A model generated the notes under the pieces. That model had not been told where the DNA came from, made no database searches, and saw nothing but the letters and a program-made list of their open reading frames with translations. From Pyrinomonadaceae bacterium (GTDB lineage Bacteria; Acidobacteriota; Blastocatellia; Pyrinomonadales; Pyrinomonadaceae), in the NCBI GenBank assembly GCA_025937955.1, contig JAICQI010000291.1:1-7245 (forward strand): 7,245 bases of DNA, in the 5' to 3' direction. The position numbers and the translations under genes were made by a program. Positions 1 to 5,840 of this stretch are shown here, piece after piece. The stretch's first letter is position 1. Each line of letters opens with the position of its first letter.

Positions 1-683
1 AGGGCCTTAAAGGATCTTCAGTCGCACAGGATCTTTCGGGCGAGCGGTTTCTGATCACGGTTGGTGCAACGCGTGAAGAGATCGATCCGGTGCGGTTCAT
101 CTCGAATCGATCGTCAGGGTGAATGGGGTTTGCGCTGGCTGAAGCGGCGTTGAAACGTGGTGGCGAGGTAGTAGTGGTGGCAGGCACGACTACGGTCAGT
201 CCCCCGGCTGGCGTTCGGATCGTGAAGGCATTGTCGGCGGAGGAGATGGCGCAGGCTGTAGCGCAAGAGAGTGCGCATGCGTCAGTTTTCATTGGCGCTG
301 CGGCGATCGCGGATTATCGTCCCGCGCAGAAAGCAGCGCAGAAGATCAAGAAGTCGGAAGAGTCGATAACGTTGACCCTGGAGCGAACTCCTGACGTGCT
401 GTCACAAGTCGCAGCGTCGCGGACGAATGGAATGTTAGTAATCGGCTTCGCGGCTGAGACGGAAAACGTGGTCGAGAATGCGCGCGAGAAGCTACGCAAC
501 AAGAAGCTTGACGCGATTATCGCCAACGATGTCACGCGTGCGGATTCGGGTTTCGATGCGGCGACTAATGCGATTACGATAATCACCAGAGATAATGATC
601 CAGTTGAACTTCCGGCAATGTCGAAGAGTGAAGCAGCAGATCGCATTCTCGATGTTATTCGATCGTTGCGAAGCGTTTCGTAG
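1..683 (+). CDS. coaBC: Phosphopantothenoylcysteine synthetase (CoaB) part of CoaBC, 5' partial, interrupted by an in-frame TGA
   Basis: CoaBC makes 4'-phosphopantetheine for coenzyme A. The CoaB half joins cysteine to 4'-phosphopantothenate using CTP, and the CoaC half then decarboxylates the product. Only the CoaB half is here; CoaC would lie upstream of base 1. Read in the frame of position 3, the sequence gives VGATREEIDPVRFISN and then SSG at 111-119. A TGA follows at 120-122, and the frame continues with MGFALAEAA from 123. Family members have SSGKMG, so the TGA replaces the lysine. Downstream the family landmarks are intact: IGAAAIADYRP, KIKK (a lysine of this motif is catalytic in E. 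coli CoaB), GFAAET and ANDV. The gene ends at TAG 681-683. Reinitiation at ATG 123 would give a 186-residue piece lacking the conserved Arg and Asn of VRFISN. It could be a sequence error, a recent pseudogene or a true split. The family is certain; functional state is not. Confidence 0.9.
120..122 (+). other. In-frame TGA at the Lys codon of the CoaB SSGKMG motif
   Basis: GGG-TGA-ATG-GGG reads Gly-stop-Met-Gly where the family has Gly-Lys-Met-Gly. Frame and spacing are preserved on both sides, so no indel is involved. From AAA the change needs two substitutions, from AAG three. The stop is immediately followed by an ATG (TGAATG), so local reinitiation is conceivable. No other gene in the window contains an in-frame TGA, and TGA ends lpxD and the AMMECR1 gene, so general TGA recoding is unlikely. 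Confidence 0.85.
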
Positions 684-759
684 GGGCGGCACTCCGTGGC
701 CGGCCGTGCCTGGTAACAATATATTCGCGGAACGGGCGGCCACCGAGTGCCGCCTCTAC
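680..759. repeat. 27-bp imperfect inverted repeat (REP-like) between coaBC and the glycosylase gene
   Basis: The left arm 680-706 and right arm 733-759 are reverse complements at 24 of 27 positions, one of the three mismatches being a possible G-U pair. They are separated by 26 nt (707-732). The shared core is GGCGGCACTC followed by GTGGCC. The stop codon of coaBC (681-683) lies inside the left arm. No T-run follows the right arm, so it is not a standard intrinsic terminator; it looks more like a dispersed REP-type element. A folded hairpin could still affect readthrough or mRNA stability between the two genes. Confidence 0.8.
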
Positions 760-772
760 AAATGATTACATC

Positions 773-1534
773 GTGTCCAAAGAACTTCTCGATCTTGTAA
801 CGGAGACAAAGAAGCAACTCGAGCACTTGCGTGTTTTGGGAGTTGAAGGAATTCAGGCGTCGACTGCCGTTGCGCCCGCACCTCCGCCCGCACTCGCGCC
901 AGTTGAGAAAATCTCGCCGGAACCGGTGACGTCACTATTCGGTGATCTAACTCCAGCGCCGGTGAAACTCGAACGCTCAACCGAAACCTTCGAACAGATT
1001 CACGCCGAAATCGGAGACTGCACGCGCTGCCCGCTTCACCAGGAACGTACCCACGTCGTCCACACGGAAGGAAACAGAAAAGCGCGTCTGATGTTTGTCG
1101 GAGAAGCGCCCGGCGCCGATGAAGATGCGCAGGCACGACCATTTGTCGGGCGCGCCGGGCAGTTGCTCACCAAGATCATCGAAGCCATCGGCTTAAAACG
1201 CGAAGAAGTGCTGATCGGCAACGTCAACCGCTGCCGCCCGCCACTCAACAGAGCGCCCACGACTGAAGAAGCCGCGACGTGCAAGCCGTATCTATTGCGC
1301 GAAATCGCTGTGGTCCAACCCGAAGTCATCGTCGTGCTCGGCAACACCGCGATGAAAAACCTTCTCGACACGCGTGAGGGCATAACCAGGTTGCGCGGAA
1401 CCTTCCAGGATTACAAAGGCATCAAGGTGATGCCCACGTTTCATCCGGCCTACCTGCTGCGCGATCCGTCGAAGAAGCGCGAGACGTGGGAGGACCTGAA
1501 GAAAGTCCGCGACTACTTAGACAGCCACAGATAG
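773..1534 (+). CDS. Family-4-type uracil-DNA glycosylase with a [4Fe-4S] cluster
   Basis: Removes uracil from DNA by cutting the N-glycosidic bond, the first step of base-excision repair of deaminated cytosine. The 253-residue protein starts with a likely helical stretch (about 4-25) and an Ala/Pro-rich linker (about 30-64). The catalytic domain runs from about 72 to the end. Four cysteines, C83, C86, C154 and C170 (CTRC, NVNRC and EEAATC contexts), match the cluster ligands of thermostable family-4 enzymes. GEAPG at 110-114, the NRCRPP segment and HPAYLL at 224-229 are the expected active-site motifs. The N-terminal extension of roughly 75 residues before the first Cys is longer than in the compact archaeal and Thermus enzymes and resembles versions annotated as SPO1 DNA polymerase-related. 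The start is GTG 773 without a clear Shine-Dalgarno sequence; no better in-frame start is visible. The last codons abut the repeat at 1523-1566. Confidence 0.93.
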   Translation: MSKELLDLVTETKKQLEHLRVLGVEGIQASTAVAPAPPPALAPVEKISPEPVTSLFGDLTPAPVKLERSTETFEQIHAEIGDCTRCPLHQERTHVVHTEGNRKARLMFVGEAPGADEDAQARPFVGRAGQLLTKIIEAIGLKREEVLIGNVNRCRPPLNRAPTTEEAATCKPYLLREIAVVQPEVIVVLGNTAMKNLLDTREGITRLRGTFQDYKGIKVMPTFHPAYLLRDPSKKRETWEDLKKVRDYLDSHR

Positions 1535-1566
1535 ATCCGTGCTAATCTGTGAAAATCCGTGGCTAA
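1523..1566 (+). repeat. Short tandem-unit repeat, copy A (ATCYGYG units ending in GCTAA), with inverted-repeat potential
   Basis: Units ATCCGTG, ATCTGTG and ATCCGTG begin at 1535, 1545 and 1555, a strict 10-nt period, followed by GCTAA ending at 1566. AGCCACAGAT at 1523-1532 can pair with ATCCGTGGCT at 1555-1564 (9 of 10), or CACAGAT 1526-1532 with ATCTGTG 1545-1551 (7 of 7). The element begins directly after the glycosylase stop codon and its last unit holds the GTG start of priA. Related copies lie at 4831-4877 and 5800-5840, in the same orientation. Confidence 0.75.
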
Positions 1567-3799
1567 TACCTCATACGCTGAAGTCGCAGTTCCGCTGCAC
1601 GTCTTTCAAACGTTTACCTATCGCTTGACTCCCGAACAGAGTGGCCAGGCAGAGGTGGGCGCACGTTTGGTGGTACCGCTCGGGCGCAACCTCGTTACCG
1701 GCTACGTCGTCGACCTTCTCGATGAGCTTCCGGCAGATTTGGGTGAGATAGATGTTAAGGACGCGCATGAACTTGTCGATATAGAACCGGTTTGCAGTCC
1801 GGAGATCTTGCAACTCGCGCGCTGGGTCGCAGACTATTACGCCTGCCCGCTGGGCGAAGTCATCAAAGCCGCTCTGCCTCCGGGCATGAGTCCGAAGAGA
1901 CGGACCGCAGAGTTTATCAAACCGAAACTGCGCCGCTTCGTGCGACTGCGCCAACAACCACACACAGAAGAACAAAAACTCAGCGACGGACAGCGCCGCG
2001 TGCTCTCGACGCTCGAAGCAGCAGGACCGATGCTCGTTCAGTCGTTGCTCAAGACTGCCGCTGTGAGCGCCTCGACGATTACATCTTTAGAAAAGAAAAC
2101 GCTCGTCGAAGTCTATGTGGACGCAATACGTCGCGATCCGCTGAGCGAGTCAATGGGCGTCAAGTCAGAAGATCACATCCTGACGGACGCGCAAACATCC
2201 GTGCTGACGCAGATCGAGCAACAAATGAACTCGGGCGCCTATGCAGCTTTTCTGCTTCACGGCGTCACGGGGAGCGGCAAAACCGAGATCTACATGCGTG
2301 CAATGAACAAAGCGCTGAGTCTCGGTCGCTCTGCACTGATGCTTGTCCCGGAAATTGCCCTGACGCCGGTGTTCTCGCGTCGTCTGCGTTCCCGCTTCGG
2401 CGACCAGGTTGCGATCTTTCATTCGTCGCTGCAGAAGGGGGAGCGGTTTGACGAATGGACGCGCGTCAGAAATGGCGATGCACGCGTGGTAATCGGAACA
2501 AGATCCGCTGTGTTTGCACCGGTCAGAAATCTCGGTTTGATCGTCGTCGATGAGGAACACGAATCGTCGTACCGCCAACAGGAATCGCCATACTACAACG
2601 CACGTGACGTCGCTATCGTCCGCGCGCAAAAGGAATCGGCGACCGTTGTACTCGGTTCCGCCACACCTTCGCTGGAATCGTTTCACAACGCGCGCAAGGG
2701 CAAGTATCACTTCGTCACGTTGCCTGAGCGCATCTACGCTCGGCCGATGGCAACGGCGAAGATCATAGACATGCGCACCGTCTTTGCGCGCCACGGCAAA
2801 CCGCGCGTGTTCTCGGATGAACTGCTCGAAGCGATTCGCGAGACGCGCGAACGTGAAGAGCAATCAATCATCCTGCTGAACCGCCGTGGCTATTCGAGTT
2901 TTATACTCTGCCGCTCGTGTGGTGAGACGGTCCAGTGTCCAAACTGCGATGTAACGCTTACCTATCATCGCAGCGAGCGCGTGATCGTTTGTCATTACTG
3001 CAATCATCGTGAAGCAGTGCCGCGCGTGTGTCCTTCGTGTCGAAAGAAGTACATCTACTACGTTGGCGAGGGCACCGAACAACTCGAGGAGATGTTGAAG
3101 CTGCTCTTCCCTGCTCTTCGTGTTGCGCGTATCGATCGTGATACAACCGCGCGTCGGAAGGTTTTTGAGCAGTCGCTGGCTGACTTCAGTGCCGGCCGCA
3201 TCGATACGCTTGTCGGCACGCAGATGCTGGCGAAGGGCCATGATTTTCCCAACGTGACATTGGTTGGCGTGGTATCGGTTGATGTTGGTCTCGCGTTACC
3301 TGATTTCAGATCGGCGGAAAGGACGTTTCAATTAATCACTCAGGTCGCAGGACGAGCGGGACGTGGCGATCGCCCGGGACGGGTCTTGATTCAAACATAT
3401 CATCCGTATCATTACGCTTTGCGACACGCGTGTGCGCAGGACTATGAGACTTTTTATGAGGAAGAGCTGCGCTACCGGCAGAATCATTCCTATCCGCCGT
3501 TTGTAGCGCTGGCGAGTCTGCTGGTCCATGGGCCGGATCTGGGTCGCGTGCGTGCTGACAGTCTCGAACTGCGCAAGCAGCTCGATGCCATAAATAAGGA
3601 ACGTAAGTGTCGCGTGCTCGGTCCGGCGCCCGCGCCACTCTCGCGGCTCAAAGGCGAGCATCGTTTTCAACTCCTGATTAAATCGCGCAGCCGCAAAGAT
3701 CTGCGCGAAATGGCCGACGCCGCGCTCAGAGCCGCTGCTGCCAATGGCGTCAATCTACGATCGGTTAATTTGGAGATCGATCCGGTTTCGATAATGTAG
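1559..3799 (+). CDS. priA: Primosomal protein N' (PriA), replication restart helicase
   Basis: PriA recognises stalled or collapsed replication forks, unwinds the lagging strand 3' to 5' and starts reloading of DnaB. All domains are present in 746 residues, close to the usual 730-ish length. The N-terminal 3'-DNA-binding domain (about 5-105) contains YAEVAVPLHVFQTFTYRL. A winged-helix region follows (about 110-200). The helicase core has Walker A GVTGSGKT at 235-242, DEEH at 331-334, GSATPS at 366-371 and the arginine-finger motif QVAGRAGRG at 595-603. The inserted zinc-binding region has eight cysteines (451, 454, 460, 463, 478, 481, 491, 494) for two Zn ions. The C-terminal domain covers about 635-746. 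GTG 1559 is the only workable start: a TGA stands in frame at 1550-1552 and the conserved domain begins at once. It lacks a recognisable Shine-Dalgarno sequence and sits inside a repeat, 24 nt after the glycosylase stop, so translation may depend on coupling to the upstream gene. Confidence 0.97.
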   Translation: MANTSYAEVAVPLHVFQTFTYRLTPEQSGQAEVGARLVVPLGRNLVTGYVVDLLDELPADLGEIDVKDAHELVDIEPVCSPEILQLARWVADYYACPLGEVIKAALPPGMSPKRRTAEFIKPKLRRFVRLRQQPHTEEQKLSDGQRRVLSTLEAAGPMLVQSLLKTAAVSASTITSLEKKTLVEVYVDAIRRDPLSESMGVKSEDHILTDAQTSVLTQIEQQMNSGAYAAFLLHGVTGSGKTEIYMRAMNKALSLGRSALMLVPEIALTPVFSRRLRSRFGDQVAIFHSSLQKGERFDEWTRVRNGDARVVIGTRSAVFAPVRNLGLIVVDEEHESSYRQQESPYYNARDVAIVRAQKESATVVLGSATPSLESFHNARKGKYHFVTLPERIYARPMATAKIIDMRTVFARHGKPRVFSDELLEAIRETREREEQSIILLNRRGYSSFILCRSCGETVQCPNCDVTLTYHRSERVIVCHYCNHREAVPRVCPSCRKKYIYYVGEGTEQLEEMLKLLFPALRVARIDRDTTARRKVFEQSLADFSAGRIDTLVGTQMLAKGHDFPNVTLVGVVSVDVGLALPDFRSAERTFQLITQVAGRAGRGDRPGRVLIQTYHPYHYALRHACAQDYETFYEEELRYRQNHSYPPFVALASLLVHGPDLGRVRADSLELRKQLDAINKERKCRVLGPAPAPLSRLKGEHRFQLLIKSRSRKDLREMADAALRAAAANGVNLRSVNLEIDPVSIM

Positions 3800-3800
3800 C

Positions 3801-3807
3801 AGGACGG
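3801..3807 (+). promoter_or_regulatory. Ribosome binding site for lpxD
   Basis: AGGACGG lies 5 nt before ATG 3813, inside the 13-nt priA-lpxD gap. It is the clearest Shine-Dalgarno-like site in the plus-strand cluster and supports this start. Confidence 0.7.
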
Positions 3808-3812
3808 TATTT

Positions 3813-4847
3813 ATGAAACTTTCAGAACTTGCGAAGTTGACGGGGGCGACGGTTGAGGGGGCGACCGATGATGTTGAGATTGTCGGGGCGGCGGGGCTCG
3901 ATGAGGCCGGCGAGGGACAGGTGACGTTTCTGGCGAACCCTCGGTATACGCCACGAGTCAACACCACGCGTGCGTCTGCTGTTTACCTGAGCGAGGAGGC
4001 GAAGACTGATCGAGAGATTGCGGTTCTGCGCGTAAAGGATCCTTATCTCGCTTACACACGCGCGTTGAGGATCTTCAATCCGGAAGCCGAGCTCGAGCCG
4101 TTCATACATCCGTCCGCCGTAATCGACCCGACCGCGCGCATCGCGGCGCGCGTTGCGATCGGCGCACGCTCGGTGATTGGGCGCAATGTCTTTATCGGCG
4201 ACGACGTTTGTATCCACCCGAACGTAACCGTCTACAACGACGTCACGATCGGAAGAGGCTCAGTCATCCATTCCGGCGTCGCGTTGCGTGAGCGCACAGT
4301 GATCGGTGAGCGGGTGATCATTCACAACAACACAGTGATCGGTTGCGATGGTTTTGGTTACGCGAAGGATGAAGAGAAACGCTGGTTGAAGATTCCGCAA
4401 TCCGGCCGAGTTGTGATCGAGGACGATGTTGAGATCGGCGCGGCAACCACGATCGATCGGGCCTCAGTTGGAGAGAGCCGGATTGGCCGGGGTTCGAAGA
4501 TTGATAATCTCGTTCAGATCGGACATTCATGCACAGTCGGAGAGGACACGTTGCTCTGCGCGCAAGTAGGACTCGCCGGTAGTTCTCACATCGGCAACCG
4601 CGTCATACTCGCGGGCCAGGCAGGTGTAGCCGGTCATTTGACGATTGGTGATGACGTAGTGCTGACAGCGAAGAGCGCCACGAGTCACGATATACCAGCA
4701 GGCAAAGTGATCTCCGGGATTCCTGCGTTTGATAACAAAGATTGGTTGAGATCGACCGCGGCATTCCGGCGTTTGGGTGAGATGCAACGAACGCTCCGGG
4801 ACCTGGAAAGAAGAATAAAGCCGCTGATTGACGCAGATGAACGCTGA
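3813..4847 (+). CDS. lpxD: UDP-3-O-(3-hydroxyacyl)glucosamine N-acyltransferase (LpxD)
   Basis: LpxD adds the N-linked 3-hydroxyacyl chain from acyl-ACP to UDP-3-O-acylglucosamine, the third step of lipid A synthesis, in the cytoplasm. At 344 residues it matches the E. coli enzyme (341). The N-terminal uridine-binding domain (about 1-98) is followed by a left-handed beta-helix of hexapeptide repeats (about 100-290; many [IV]-G-x-x units such as VAIGARSVIG). The catalytic histidine context VQIGHSC places His238 where E. coli has His239, and AGHLTIG (His274) is the second conserved His. SGIPAFDNKDWLR and a short C-terminal helix (about 315-335) close the protein, as in trimeric LpxD. ATG 3813 has a good ribosome binding site. 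The final codons IDADER-stop are encoded inside repeat copy B, so the extreme C-terminus may come from the repeat. Its presence implies an outer membrane with lipid A. No other lpx gene is visible here. Confidence 0.96.
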   Translation: MKLSELAKLTGATVEGATDDVEIVGAAGLDEAGEGQVTFLANPRYTPRVNTTRASAVYLSEEAKTDREIAVLRVKDPYLAYTRALRIFNPEAELEPFIHPSAVIDPTARIAARVAIGARSVIGRNVFIGDDVCIHPNVTVYNDVTIGRGSVIHSGVALRERTVIGERVIIHNNTVIGCDGFGYAKDEEKRWLKIPQSGRVVIEDDVEIGAATTIDRASVGESRIGRGSKIDNLVQIGHSCTVGEDTLLCAQVGLAGSSHIGNRVILAGQAGVAGHLTIGDDVVLTAKSATSHDIPAGKVISGIPAFDNKDWLRSTAAFRRLGEMQRTLRDLERRIKPLIDADER

Positions 4848-4877
4848 TCTGCGTAATCCGCGTTAATCTGCGGCTAA
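4831..4877 (+). repeat. Repeat copy B between convergent lpxD and SDR, forming a possible bidirectional stem-loop
   Basis: Units ATCTGCG, ATCCGCG and ATCTGCG start at 4847, 4856 and 4866 and are followed by GCTAA ending at 4877. CGCAGATGAACGC (4832-4844) can pair with GCGTTAATCTGCG (4860-4872), 12 of 13 positions, with a 15-nt loop. ACGCAGAT (4831-4838) also matches ATCTGCGT (4847-4854) perfectly. The lpxD stop (4845-4847) is inside, and the stop of the opposing dehydrogenase gene (4874-4876) overlaps the GCTAA end. The position between two converging genes suits transcription termination from both sides, but there is no T-run, so this is only a possibility. Confidence 0.7.
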
Positions 4878-5623
4878 GTAATCGCTCCGCCGTCGACGAT
4901 CACGACTTCGCCGTTCATAAAACTGTTCCGCTCACTTACCATGAACGCAGCGTACTCGGCGAGCTCTTCGGGGCGACCGAGACGACCGGCGGAGGTCCAG
5001 AAGTCATGCATCTGGAGTAAACGATCCGGTAGTGCTTGAGCGAGATCGGTGTCGAAGATACCAGCCGCGATCGCATTCACTCGCACGCCGAACGTCGCCG
5101 CCTCACGCGACAAGCACTTGGTAAATCCAATCATTGCTGCTTTGGAGGTGGCGTAGTGTACGGCGGTCGGAAGCGCACGCATCGCACCGATCGAGGTGAT
5201 GTTGAGGATGATTCCCTTGCGCTGCCGGATCATCTGTTTGTAGATCGGTTTGGTAACAGCAAACAGACTGTCGACATTGGTATGAATCACTTCGTCCCAG
5301 GCGCGATCAGTTGTCGTAGCGAAATTGTCTCCGCGGTTGATAGCGGCGTTGTTGACAAGGATGTCGATCCCGCCCCACTTCTCGACCAGCTCGCGCGTCA
5401 GTTTCTTCATCCCGACACGATCAATAACGGAAATCCTGGCATTGAACGCGCGTCGACCGTACGCTTCAATCTTTCCACTCATCTCCGCGGCGAGGTCTTC
5501 ACGTGAGTTGTAGCTAAACGCCACATCCGCGCCCTCGCGCGAAAACACTTCGCACATTGCCGCACCTATACCACGCGTTCCACCGGTGATGAACGCGCGT
5601 TTTCCCTCAAGCAACAGACTCAC
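4874..5623 (-). CDS. Short-chain dehydrogenase/reductase, FabG-like (3-oxoacyl-ACP reductase family)
   Basis: A classical NAD(P)-dependent SDR of 249 residues, the usual length. The cofactor motif TGGTRGIG is at 13-20 and NNAA at 91-94. The catalytic tetrad is complete: Asn116 (TNVDS), Ser144 (NITSIG), Tyr157 and Lys161 (YATSK). The C-terminal end VIVDGGAIT is typical of FabG-like enzymes, where the Asp-Gly-Gly is near the subunit interface. Arg18 in the glycine loop would suit NADPH. One departure is VNAIAAG at about 182-188, where most relatives have VNAIAPG before the substrate loop. The substrate cannot be read from sequence; it could reduce 3-oxoacyl-ACP or another ketone or sugar. The start is GTG at 5623-5621, because TAA precedes it directly in frame. 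AGGAG lies 12 nt upstream, a long spacing. It converges on lpxD with a 26-nt gap filled by a repeat, so it is a separate transcription unit. Confidence 0.92.
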   Translation of the reverse strand: MSLLLEGKRAFITGGTRGIGAAMCEVFSREGADVAFSYNSREDLAAEMSGKIEAYGRRAFNARISVIDRVGMKKLTRELVEKWGGIDILVNNAAINRGDNFATTTDRAWDEVIHTNVDSLFAVTKPIYKQMIRQRKGIILNITSIGAMRALPTAVHYATSKAAMIGFTKCLSREAATFGVRVNAIAAGIFDTDLAQALPDRLLQMHDFWTSAGRLGRPEELAEYAAFMVSERNSFMNGEVVIVDGGAIT

Positions 5624-5635
5624 TTAGCTATGTTT

Positions 5636-5640
5636 CTCCT
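5636..5640 (-). promoter_or_regulatory. Likely Shine-Dalgarno sequence for the SDR gene
   Basis: On the minus strand TTAGGAG ends at position 5636, leaving 12 nt to the GTG start at 5623. This is longer than the common 5-9 nt. An in-frame TAA next to the GTG excludes an earlier start, so this site is the best candidate. Confidence 0.5.
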
Positions 5641-5730
5641 AAAATAGATGGGGGACGTAGTTACAAGCCGCGGCAGATTAAACCGTGAAAAGCTCTACCC
5701 AGTCAATTCGCGCCGCGAAAACGAACAAGA

Positions 5731-5800
5731 GTTTGAGCCACAAAAAGACACAAAAAGCTCAAAAGACCATTTTGGGATTCTGTGCCTTTTTGCGGCAAAC
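5731..5800. repeat. AT-rich long hairpin in the SDR-AMMECR1 intergenic region
   Basis: The left arm 5731-5764 (GTTTGAGCCACAAAAAG at its start) and right arm 5770-5800 (CTTTTTGCGGCAAAC at its end) are imperfect reverse complements around a 5-nt loop, GACCA. The outer part pairs well, about 14 of 16 around the CTTTTTG core; the inner part has a one-base gap and a few mismatches. It lies 18 nt beyond the stop of the AMMECR1 gene in the transcription direction, so it could act as its terminator, since T-rich stretches occur in the minus-strand RNA. It also looks like a dispersed intergenic repeat. It makes up most of the 194-nt gap between the two minus-strand genes (5624-5817). Confidence 0.6.
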
Positions 5801-5840
5801 GGATAAAATCCGGACTTTCATCCGTGTAATCCGTGGCTAA
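5800..5840 (+). repeat. Repeat copy C (ATCYGYG units ending in GCTAA), running into the 3' end of the AMMECR1 gene
   Basis: Units ATCCGTG begin at 5820 and 5829 and are followed by GCTAA ending at 5840. A degenerate unit, ATCCG, is at 5808, and CGGAT/ATCCG (5800-5804 and 5808-5812) forms a small palindrome. The orientation is the same as copies A and B. Positions 5818-5840 are also coding on the opposite strand: read from the minus strand they give the last residues FSHGLHG and the TGA stop of the AMMECR1 gene. Confidence 0.7.

Noticed and set aside
120..122. TGA as a selenocysteine or generally recoded codon
   Set aside because: The expected residue is lysine, no SECIS-like case can be made, and TGA acts as the stop of lpxD and the AMMECR1 gene while being absent in frame from the other genes.
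1535..1566. CRISPR-like array at the periodic repeat
   Set aside because: The units are 7 nt with 2-3 nt between them, far too short for repeats and spacers, and no cas genes are present.
2165..2863. Long open frame on the minus strand within priA
   Set aside because: It lies wholly opposite conserved helicase motifs, has an arginine- and cysteine-rich shadow composition and no recognisable domain.
3332..3670. Minus-strand open frames opposite the 3' part of priA
   Set aside because: Overlapping open frames in antisense to a well-conserved gene, with no family resemblance and no ribosome binding site I can see.
5036..5506. Plus-strand open frame inside the SDR gene
   Set aside because: The SDR on the minus strand has all its catalytic residues, so this frame is an antisense shadow.
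5661..5690. A fourth, minus-oriented copy of the ATCYGYG repeat
   Set aside because: The reverse complement contains TTAATCTGC and GGCT, but the unit spacing and the GCTAA end are lost; too diverged to claim.
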